NCBI GenBank assembly: GCA_937858235.1
Contig: CALLZZ010000090.1
Span: 1 to 28,668, forward strand
Source of the DNA: an uncultured Clostridia bacterium
Lineage (GTDB): Bacteria; Bacillota; Clostridia; Oscillospirales; Oscillospiraceae
Length of the DNA stretch: 28,668 nucleotides
Direction: 5' to 3'
The notes beneath the pieces are model-generated. The model searched no databases and was not told the DNA's origin. It was given only the letters and a program-made list of their open reading frames with translations. The position numbers and the translations under genes are program-made. Below, piece by piece: positions 23,317 to 28,668 of the stretch (position 1 is the stretch's first letter; the number at the start of each line of letters is the position of its first letter).

Positions 23317-23345
23317 TTGACTTTTCTTGAAACAAGTGGTATTAT
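23317..23345 (+). promoter_or_regulatory. Promoter of tRNA-Leu(CAG)
   Basis: TTGACT at 23317-23322 and TATTAT at 23340-23345 are separated by 17 bases and lie 35 bases before the tRNA. Confidence 0.75.
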
Positions 23346-23380
23346 AGCATTCGTCTCAAGTTCTAAATACCACATCAGAT

Positions 23381-23468
23381 GCGCGAGTGGTGGAATTGGT
23401 AGACTCGCTGGCTTCAGGTGCCAGTGCTCTTTACGGGCGTGCGGGTTCGACTCCCGCCTCGCGCACCA
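23381..23468 (+). tRNA. tRNA-Leu (anticodon CAG)
   Basis: Acceptor GCGCGAG pairs with CTCGCGC, followed by A and an encoded CCA (23466-23468). The anticodon stem CTGGC/GCCAG closes the loop TTCAGGT, giving anticodon CAG. The long variable arm and the GTTCGAC T-loop fit a leucine tRNA. Its own promoter and terminator flank it. The DNA immediately downstream is recombinase wreckage, so its 3' end is a possible past integration site. Confidence 0.96.
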
Positions 23469-23475
23469 AACCAAT

Positions 23476-23525
23476 ATAATCCGAACCTTTTTCCATTTGG
23501 AGATGGGTTCGGATTATTTGTTTTC
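23476..23525 (+). terminator. Terminator after tRNA-Leu(CAG)
   Basis: A 12-bp inverted repeat (ATAATCCGAACC at 23476-23487, complement at 23506-23517) is followed by TTGTTTTCTTT. Confidence 0.7.
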
Positions 23526-23789
23526 TTTGACTATGACATTTTTCCAATGGTGTAAAGCGCAGAGCTGAATCAAAACCGAGAGGGTCAAGAAGGAAACGCA
23601 CCAAATCGAATTCTGCTAGTGCTGAAATGGAACATAAGCCCCTAAAGTAAACTGCAGTTTTCAATAGCAATAGCAAATGCCATGGTCACAAACAGAATAA
23701 GAAAAAAGGATACGGCGGTCTGAACAGCCTATTTGGAGAATTTCCCCTTCCAGAAGTTTCATATATGTTCATTTTCGCTTGTTCATAAC
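23526..23789. other. Intergenic stretch without a recognisable gene
   Basis: Between the tRNA-Leu terminator and the next hairpin I see no coding pattern, RNA gene or repeat. Short open frames here have no ribosome site. The base use is AT-rich and it is probably degraded element DNA. Confidence 0.5.
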
Positions 23790-23836
23790 AAGACCCCCGG
23801 ATGTAGTTCTATTTTCTACATCCAGGGGTCTTTTGT
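23790..23836. terminator. Strong terminator-like hairpin in the decayed region
   Basis: Arms AAGACCCCCGGATGTAG (23790-23806) and its complement (23816-23832) pair with one mismatch around a 9-base loop; TTT follows on the plus strand and the minus-strand end is AT-rich. It would end transcription of the minus-strand remnant to its right, or read from the left. Confidence 0.65.
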
Positions 23837-23854
23837 CTATTGTCTACTTTTACT

Positions 23855-24069
23855 GGGGCTGTTCAGCCTGCTGTACCCTTTCCATATATTCAGGCGATGA
23901 TCTCTGCCTTATTGTCTTGCTGCCTTTCAGCCTCCTGCTGGTTTTCCACTGTGCAAACTCCCTCTGACCTTCTTCACTCGCGTAGAAAGTGAGGATTCCG
24001 GCAGGATACATCTTGCGATGTGCTCAATCTCATGCTGCGGAATGCCAGTGTTGTTGATGAGCTTCTTTC
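23855..24069 (-). pseudogene. Frameshifted remnant of a small unknown protein
   Basis: On the minus strand from 24069 the frame reads KKLINNTGIPQHEIEHIARC then ILP. In a second frame from about 24000 it continues as ILTFYASEEGQREFAQWKTS and RRLKGSK. Together these look like one small protein broken by a frameshift: the joined sequence has sensible helical composition and an ESEEGQREF-like pattern seen in short proteins of Clostridial mobile elements. There is no start codon with a ribosome site. I do not recognise a named family; treat as an inference. Confidence 0.35.
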
Positions 24070-24099
24070 ACCTACCCAAGTTCAATCGGAATGAAATGA

Positions 24100-25182
24100 A
24101 TCCGTCACAACGGCTCTTGTTCCAATGATTGCACCATACCCGATGGTGACTCCTGCCATAACCAAAATTCTACTGTCCGTCACTGGGCGGAGGTTTGGCT
24201 TGAGACCTACAAGCGGGGCAATATGACGGACAAATCCTTTTCAACCTACCGCCAAAAGCTTAACGGCTATATCCTGCCTGCAATCGGGTGCATGAAAATG
24301 AAGGACGTGCGGGAGCCGCACCTTCAGCGTATCCTAAATGACAAGCGAGGACGTAGCTTTTTCCACGTTTCCAAACTGCGAATGATGATTCAGGCCATGT
24401 TTGCGCGGGCGTATTCTGCCAGGATTATCAACCGTGATCCAGCTGCTAATCTTGTGCTACCAAGGACAACCAAAGGGACGCACAGAAGTCTGACTGAAAA
24501 AGAACGGGCCGCAATACTGACCGTCGCAGAACGCGGTAAGCACAATGCAAACCTGTTCACCCTAATTATGCTGTACTGTGGATTACGCCCCGGGGAGGCC
24601 GTCGCGTTGCAATGGAAGGACATGGACTTTGACAACGCCATTCTGCACGTTACAAAGGCAAAAGAGAGTGGAAAAAACGACATCAAGGGGAGGAAAACGG
24701 AGGCAGGTAATACAGATATGCTAGTCACGGGTGCACTGCTGGAAACGCTCGGGAAGCACAAGCGCGGCCCGTTCCAGCAGGTTTTGCATCAGGCTAAAAA
24801 TGCGGACAAGCCGCACACGCAGAATAGCATGGCCACAATGTGGAATCGTTTAAGCGCCTTGTTGATATTGAGATGGGAGCCAAAGTGTATCGCAATAAAG
24901 TCATCGTGCACGGTGAGTCGGTTGATCTGTATGAATCGCTCGTCCCATACTGCCTTCGGCATACTTACTGCACCGACTTACAGGATGCAGGCGTCCCGAT
25001 CAACGTTGCAAAATATTTAAATGGGGCACGCGGATATATCTGTAACAGCCAATATTTATACGCATACATCAGCAGAAATTGTGCAGCAGGCGGCAATCTT
25101 GACAGCCGAACATGAGAAGCAGAAGAAAAGAAAAATAGCGGATGAAAATTTGTGTGGCATTTGTGCATCTAATTGCCCTTAA
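24100..25182 (+). pseudogene. Tyrosine recombinase/integrase, frameshifted (Tn916/phage type)
   Basis: Three frames must be joined. The first (from about 24100) gives WAEVWLETYKRGN then MTDKSFSTYRQKLNGYILPA, an N-terminal SAM-like arm-binding domain, and LYCGLRPGEAVALQWKDMDF with catalytic Arg. After a one-base loss near 24843 the second frame gives ESFKRLVDIEMGAKVYRNKV and LVPYCLRHTYCTDLQDAGVP. After a second shift at about 25015-25021 the third gives MGHADISVTANIYTHTS, containing the final His and Tyr, ending at 25182. The catalytic residues themselves are retained, so decay is by indels. The start is missing or degraded. It lies between tRNA-Leu(CAG) and tRNA-Gln and marks an old integrated element whose cargo has gone. 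Confidence 0.85.
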
Positions 25183-25261
25183 TTGCGTCCAATACCATCC
25201 TGCAGCATTGCACTAAAGAATAGACGCGCTGAAACTTTTCATGCCACTTTGATAGAAAAAT

Positions 25262-25300
25262 AAGAAAAACCGGCTAAAACGCAACGTTTCAACCGGTTTC
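25262..25300 (-). terminator. Terminator of tRNA-Gln
   Basis: On the minus strand AAACCGG...CCGGTTT forms a stem closed by a loop rich in GAAACGTTGCGTTTT, followed by TTTCTTATTTTT. It lies just past the tRNA 3' end. Confidence 0.7.
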
Positions 25301-25304
25301 TACT

Positions 25305-25378
25305 TGGCAGCGGAAGAAGGATTCGAACCCTCACATACAGAGTCAGAGTCTGCTGTGCTACCCTTACACAATTCCGCT
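25305..25378 (-). tRNA. tRNA-Gln (anticodon CTG)
   Basis: On the minus strand acceptor AGCGGAA pairs with TTCCGCT, then G and encoded CCA. The D-arm is GTGT/GCAC. The anticodon stem GCAGA/TCTGT closes loop CTCTGAC, giving CUG. The T-arm is GAGGG/CCTTC with loop TTCGAAT. The mature part ends at 25308 with CCA at 25307-25305. Confidence 0.93.
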
Positions 25379-25408
25379 ATATTTTGTGCCCCGCAGAACA
25401 CTTTTACC

Positions 25409-25436
25409 ATTATATCCATTTTCTCTAATTTGTCAA
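25409..25436 (-). promoter_or_regulatory. Consensus promoter of tRNA-Gln
   Basis: Perfect TTGACA (25436-25431) and perfect TATAAT (25414-25409), 16 bases apart on the minus strand, 31 bases before the tRNA. Confidence 0.88.
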
Positions 25437-25501
25437 GGGATTCTTTCATTTTTCTCAAACTTTGCGTGCACTTTTTTCAGTGCTACATCCAGAAAAAGCT
25501 C

Positions 25502-25530
25502 TTGACAAATTTTCATTTAAAAGATATAAT
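25502..25530 (+). promoter_or_regulatory. Consensus promoter of tRNA-Leu(GAG)
   Basis: Perfect TTGACA (25502-25507) and perfect TATAAT (25525-25530) with 17 bases between, 14 bases before the tRNA. Confidence 0.88.
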
Positions 25531-25544
25531 AATATTTGCTATTT

Positions 25545-25629
25545 GCGGATGTGCTGGAACAGGTAGACAGGCACGTTTGAGGGGCGTGTGTCAACTGACG
25601 TGTGAGTTCAAGTCTCATCATCCGCACCA
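25545..25629 (+). tRNA. tRNA-Leu (anticodon GAG)
   Basis: Acceptor GCGGATG pairs with CATCCGC, then A and encoded CCA (25627-25629). Anticodon stem CACGT/GCGTG closes loop TTGAGGG, giving GAG. There is a long variable arm, and the T-loop TTCAAGT is closed by TGAG/CTCA. A degraded integrase gene reads towards its 3' end 118 bases downstream, the usual layout when an element has integrated at a tRNA 3' end. Confidence 0.94.
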
Positions 25630-25632
25630 TTG

Positions 25633-25676
25633 TAAAGTGTTTGTATCGTAACAGATATAAGCACTTTATCTTTTTT
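25633..25676 (+). terminator. Terminator after tRNA-Leu(GAG)
   Basis: TAAAGTGTTTGTATC and GATATAAGCACTTTA form a long stem with few mismatches around a 6-base loop, followed by CTTTTTT at 25670-25676. Confidence 0.85.
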
Positions 25677-25747
25677 GCAGGCGGTTTTACACAGTAAATG
25701 TTGTTTGCTTTCTTATAGTTTCCTGCTATTACCACACGTTTTACCCC

Positions 25748-26919
25748 TTATAGATTTGATACCTGCTTTATAAGTTCCTCCATTATGTTCTGCGACTTTT
25801 TGCGCATTGTTTCGGACGCCTCTCCGTATACGTCCATCGTAAACGCGCTAGAGTAGTGCCCCAGGTTGTCGGACACTGCCTTTATGTTGTCTCCGGCCTG
25901 TATAGCGTTAATTGGTAGCTGTGACGGAGGTCGTGAAAGCGCGTGGACTCCATCCCGATAGAGGCACAATTTTTTTGAAGTGCTTATATACTGTTTCGTG
26001 CTTTAACGGGCGTCCAATCTGATCGGTAAAAATAAACCCGTCATGTTTTTCCCAGAACTCCCCTGCCGCTAACTGCCACTCTGCCTGCTGGCGGTTTTGA
26101 TCGTGCAATGCGCTCAAAATACTCGATGGGGCGGATACGTCCCTTGACTTTCCGTTTTTTGCACTGTCAACAATCCTGTACCCGCCACCGCCATTCCGGT
26201 TTTTTTGCCACTCCCGGCATACGGTGATTGTACCAGCGTCCCAATTTACATCACGCCATTGCAGCCCCAGTAATTCTGACTGGTGGATTCCAGTGAACAA
26301 ATCGACAAAATAAAGCCGTTCGAACGCATCTCCGTGTGCGGCATTTAAAAAAATTGTTATTCCCTCGTCCATAAGCGGCTTCAAATCGGGCCTTTTAATC
26401 TTTGGAAGCTTAACCGGGTTTGAGTTGATTAACCCTGCAATAACGGCCTGCGATAACGCCTTGTGCAATACCGTGTACGCTTTTCACGGTTTTTGGTGCC
26501 AATTTCCGCGCGCCATCCGCCGCTCCGATTCCTTGTAGATGATTGACAAACTTTTGTACCATTGTATTGGTCAGCGTTGACAGCTTCACATCGCCGATGT
26601 TCAGTTTTATGTGCTTCTCTATGCGTGAATGGTATGTCGCCAGCGTGTTCGGCTTCAGCCCGACGCAATATGTGCTTAGCCATTCATCCAACCACTCCCC
26701 CACCGTCATACGCTTCAGCTCTTTGTAGTTGCCCTCATCCACTGCCTTAATTGCAGCCGTCAGTTTCTGGCGGCATTCTTTTTGCGTGTGGCCGTACACG
26801 CTTTTTCGTTTTTTCGCCCCCAGCTCGTCGAGGTATGTAAACCTCGCCTCCCACAGTCCGTCTGGTCGTTGTCGGATTGTCCCAGAGCCAGCGGCGGCTC
26901 TGCTGTTTTTCCTTGCCAT
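25748..26919 (-). pseudogene. int: Phage-type tyrosine integrase with three frameshifts
   Basis: The ATG at 26919 with AAGGAGC starts MARKNSRAAAGSGTIRQRPD (AP2-like arm domain), then SAM-like WLDEWLSTYCVGLKPNTLAT. Near 26455 the frame shifts (equivalent to losing two bases), continuing as HKALSQAVIAGLINSNPVKL and GFIFTDQIGRPLKHETVYKH. Near 25970 one base is missing, after which MESTRFHDLRHSY appears. Near 25912 another base is missing, and NAIQAGDNIKAVSDNLGHYS with MDVYGE ends at 25748. The first catalytic Arg is also changed: GIHQSELLGL where the family has R in place of that H. So it is dead by several hits. Total restored length, about 390 residues, is normal for the family. It faces tRNA-Leu(GAG), its likely former attachment site. 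Confidence 0.9.
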
Positions 26920-26990
26920 AGTGATGCTCCTTCCTAGCATAATCCATACGACCTTGTTTTCACAGACGAAATAGGTACGCATATAAAATA

Positions 26991-27222
26991 TCATACATTT
27001 ATAATCACTTCAAATCTATCGTAAAATCAATCGGGTGCGATACCGTGCGCTTCCATGATCTGAGGCACAGTTACGCAAGCAATGCATTGCAAGCAGGGGA
27101 CAGCCCAAAAGTCGTACAAGAACAGCTTGGACACTATTCAAGTGCCTTCACAATGGACACATATGCAGATGTGTCAAACACAATGAGAAAGGAGTCACAA
27201 GATCGAATAGACAAGTACATCA
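26991..27222 (+). pseudogene. C-terminal fragment of a second phage-type integrase
   Basis: On the plus strand a frame reads YNHFKSIVKSIGCDTVRFHD then LRHSYASNALQAGDSPKVVQ, EQLGHYSSAFTMDTYADVSN and TMRKESQDRIDKYI. This is the last third of a tyrosine recombinase with HxxR, His and Tyr present. It has no N-terminal half. Its left end abuts the upstream region of the oppositely oriented integrase, and its right end runs into a truncated HD-domain gene on the other strand. It differs in sequence from that integrase, so it is not a simple inverted copy. Confidence 0.85.
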
Positions 27223-27355
27223 GTTTAAGGAGCATATCGAACGGATATTGTTGAAATACCGGTTTATCACAGATACTGTTCAAGTACTGGGAAGGTTCTT
27301 CATCCTGCAACAAATGCCGGTTGAGTTCGAAATACAGTTCATGAAGTGCACTCAT
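27223..27355 (-). pseudogene. N-terminal fragment of an HD-domain hydrolase-like gene, cut by integrase DNA
   Basis: The ATG at 27355 overlaps the stop of the preceding small gene (ATGA). The frame reads MSALHELYFELNRHLLQDEE then PSQYLNSICDKPVFQQYPFD and MLLKL. I recognise this as the leader region of a Clostridial HD/HDIG-domain protein that normally continues into a HPEGSVWNH-type metal motif. After about residue 44 the sequence instead becomes antisense to the integrase fragment, and the frame ends at 27134 with unrelated codons. So the catalytic domain is gone from this locus. The family call is from memory of the motif pattern; the truncation itself follows from the overlap. Confidence 0.55.
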
Positions 27356-27483
27356 TTCTCATTAACGTTTTTATCATTAGAATCAAATACTGCTTTTGCG
27401 CTTTCCGTACGCGGATCATGGTTAATGTGCTTGGAATGGAACTTACCGTCCTCTTTTTTGTCCTGCTTTTTTAAATTACCCAT
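27352..27483 (-). CDS. CPC_1213-like small protein (43 residues)
   Basis: The ATG at 27483 follows CCGAGGTGAG at good spacing. The product is MGNLKKQDKKEDGKFHSKHI then NHDPRTESAKAVFDSNDKNV and NEK, very polar, with no membrane segment. The DGKF-x-x-KHI-x-HDP pattern fits the short CPC_1213 family of Clostridia, whose function is unknown. Its TGA overlaps the ATG of the truncated HD-domain gene, so the two were an operon. It may be host rather than prophage DNA. A clean ribosome site and a family-like pattern over the full length support it. Confidence 0.65.
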   Translation of the reverse strand: MGNLKKQDKKEDGKFHSKHINHDPRTESAKAVFDSNDKNVNEK

Positions 27484-27529
27484 ATTTACTCACCTCGGAA
27501 TTATTGTGCCATTGTGAATTTTATTTATT

Positions 27530-27862
27530 CTATTTCTTCCATCTGCCGCCTTCACGGGCAGTAATCGTGGAATGGCAGGATGTACAAAGGCTCATCAGAT
27601 TACTATCGGCATGTGTTCCACCCTTCGATAACGGAATGATGTGATGCACTTCCTCGGTGGCAGTCAACTTTCCAGCCTTTTTACACATCTCGCACAAAGG
27701 ATGGGCCTTGATGTGCCTACTGCGAATCTTTCTCCACTCGCCACCGTACCGTTTTCCGGTAGTGGGATCGCGCTGATATCTATTGTAACGTGCATCAATC
27801 ATTTTCTGATGCTCCTCGCAATAGCGGCTGGGTACCAGCTTCGGGCAAAAGAAAGCCCTCAC
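27530..27862 (-). CDS. Phage HNH endonuclease
   Basis: The 110-residue protein starts at GTG 27862, with GGAG 8 bases upstream. It shows CPKLVPSRYCEEHQ, RYQRDPTTGKRYGGEWRKIR and then the HNH core: HPLCEMCKKAG, EVHHIIPLSKGGTHADSNLM and SLCTSCHSTIT. The two CxxC pairs hold structural zinc and the HH...N...H set is the active site. In Clostridial prophages this gene sits just before the terminase genes and its product assists DNA packaging. Here no terminase follows, as the next gene is a CPC_1213-like one. The usual first cysteine pair before CPK is not seen, so the N-terminus may be altered. Confidence 0.88.
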   Translation of the reverse strand: MRAFFCPKLVPSRYCEEHQKMIDARYNRYQRDPTTGKRYGGEWRKIRSRHIKAHPLCEMCKKAGKLTATEEVHHIIPLSKGGTHADSNLMSLCTSCHSTITAREGGRWKK

Positions 27863-27952
27863 GGTTTTGGCTCCGTGAAGGCTTCGTCGTTTTACAGCTT
27901 TCTATGCTACCAGCATATACTGGTCAACCGTGAAAGTCGTCCACGATATTAC

Positions 27953-28414
27953 TCACCGCTTGCCGTAGAGCAGTGTGGACAGCCGGTCGAGTGCGCGGTT
28001 CTTCTTGTTGTACGCGGAGGATCGCTCAATGTGGAAATAGTCACAGATGTTATACACCACGTCAATCTGCTGGGCCTCGTCGCACATGTAGAACTCCCGC
28101 AGCACAAACTGCTCATCCTTGGTCAGCTCGTCCCATGCCAGTTGGAACCATACCATGTACTCCAGCGCCTGCCGGTAACGTTCCTTCAGAACGTCGATTT
28201 CCTTGATGCCATTTAGGATGCGTTTCTCACCAGCCTGCGGATTGTGGACGTGGGGCATCCCGTCAAAACTGGGACTGCAGACGCTTTCCATCTTTTCATG
28301 CTCGACCCGGATGTCGTCGTCCGCGTGTTCCAGAATGAATTGCATGCTGCCGTAGTCCTTGAGGGCGTCCAAGGCGGCAGCCCGTTTGTTCAGATGCTTC
28401 CATGCTATCTGCAT
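27953..28414 (-). CDS. Phage sigma-70-like/ArpU-type late regulator (DUF1492-like)
   Basis: The 153-residue protein starts at ATG 28414 after GGAGGTGCGGTT. The N-terminal half is helical and charged; the C-terminal part (WDELTKDEQFVLREFYMCDE, then ICDYFHIERSSAYNKKNRAL and DRLSTLLYG) looks like sigma region 4 with a helix-turn-helix. Proteins of this type lie between the helicase and HNH/terminase genes of Clostridial prophages and are thought to switch on late genes. The neighbours on both sides fit. The exact family name is uncertain. Confidence 0.75.
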   Translation of the reverse strand: MQIAWKHLNKRAAALDALKDYGSMQFILEHADDDIRVEHEKMESVCSPSFDGMPHVHNPQAGEKRILNGIKEIDVLKERYRQALEYMVWFQLAWDELTKDEQFVLREFYMCDEAQQIDVVYNICDYFHIERSSAYNKKNRALDRLSTLLYGKR

Positions 28415-28478
28415 AACCGCACCTCCGTAAAGATAAATTGAATCTCACTTGGATTGGCACGGATTGTCAAAGGTTGTC

Positions 28479-28668
28479 TCAGGTTTTCAGGTCCGTCTTT
28501 ACGGCGTTGATCAGGACTGCCTGTGTGCCGTCTTTCTGGGAGAGGGCGCTCAGGATGCGGCCGTCAATGGTTCCCTTCGTGACGATATGCTGGATCACCA
28601 CGGTGTCGGCGGTCTGGCCCTGTCTCCACAGGCGGGCGTTGGTTTGCTGGTAAAGCTCCAGCGACCAG
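28479..28668 (-). CDS. Phage SNF2-family helicase (C-terminal end, runs off the window)
   Basis: The last 62 codons and stop are visible. WSLELYQQTNARLWRQGQTA contains helicase motif VI (Q-x-x-x-R-x-x-R-Q-G-Q), and VIQHIVTKGTIDGRILSALS is the usual tail of SNF2/DEAD phage helicases. It ends 64 bases before the sigma-like gene, in the standard prophage order. Codon use here is visibly GC-richer (GCC, CTG, ATC, ACC) than in the integrase remnants. Confidence 0.85.
   Translation of the reverse strand, partial: WSLELYQQTNARLWRQGQTADTVVIQHIVTKGTIDGRILSALSQKDGTQAVLINAVKTDLKT

Noticed and set aside
23431..23676. Minus-strand frame ending in AGVEPARP over the tRNA-Leu(CAG)
   Set aside because: It is antisense to the tRNA; this ending is a well-known false protein from tRNA-Leu sequences.
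25304..25651. Plus-strand frame starting EGFEPSHTE across tRNA-Gln and tRNA-Leu(GAG)
   Set aside because: It reads through two tRNA genes and two consensus promoters; it is not coding.
27134..27222. Last 29 codons of the minus-strand frame that begins as the HD-domain leader
   Set aside because: They are antisense to the conserved LGHYSSAFTMD integrase segment and so are read-through, not HD protein.
1..28668. CRISPR array or insertion sequence
   Set aside because: No series of spaced direct repeats and no transposase pattern or terminal inverted repeats were seen; the only recombinases are tyrosine integrase remnants.

Overview
The window looks like the chromosome of a Gram-positive anaerobe of the class Clostridia, most likely Oscillospirales (Oscillospiraceae-like). 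This is an inference from PolC-type replicative polymerase, the non-mevalonate (MEP) isoprenoid genes in a pyrH-frr-uppS-cdsA-dxr-rseP-ispG-polC string, a YlmC/YmxH sporulation-family gene, an EFR1-type flavodoxin-ferredoxin, sortase-pilin remnants and strong AGGAGG ribosome binding sites. I cannot name a species.

Positions 1-7006 (minus strand) hold a housekeeping operon: pyrH, frr, uppS, cdsA, dxr, rseP, ispG and the start of polC, covering UMP kinase, ribosome recycling, undecaprenyl and CDP-diacylglycerol lipid synthesis, site-2 proteolysis and DNA replication. In many Firmicutes rpsB-tsf lies directly upstream of pyrH. Here that block is interrupted by 7242-11487: an N-acetylmuramoyl-L-alanine amidase, an L,D-transpeptidase with an Ig-like tail, truA, and two decayed pilin-type genes fused by deletion. 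rpsB-tsf then follows at 11625-13354 (minus), preceded by a YlmC/YmxH gene.

Positions 13883-18796 (plus) form a compact four-gene operon with a clear promoter: a BspA-type leucine-rich repeat protein, a VWA/metallopeptidase-fold protein (TTG start), a MoxR-like AAA+ ATPase, and a flavodoxin/2[4Fe-4S] protein. The ATPase-VWA pair resembles MoxR/VWA chaperone systems. Adding an LRR subunit and an electron carrier makes this the best candidate for an undescribed system. A 48-bp perfect palindrome separates it from a convergent MntR/DtxR-type regulator, which is divergent from feoAB (ferrous iron import). A class-I glutamine-amidotransferase-like hydrolase and a family-4 uracil-DNA glycosylase follow.

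Positions 23317-27355 are a tRNA-associated graveyard of mobile DNA: tRNA-Leu(CAG), tRNA-Gln(CUG) and tRNA-Leu(GAG), each with a near-consensus promoter, plus three separate tyrosine-recombinase remnants with frameshifts. The third remnant cuts off an HD-domain-type gene whose operon partner is a 43-residue CPC_1213-like gene too small for routine calling. Positions 27530-28668 (minus) are prophage-like: the end of an SNF2 helicase, a sigma-70-like phage regulator and an HNH endonuclease, with no terminase after it.
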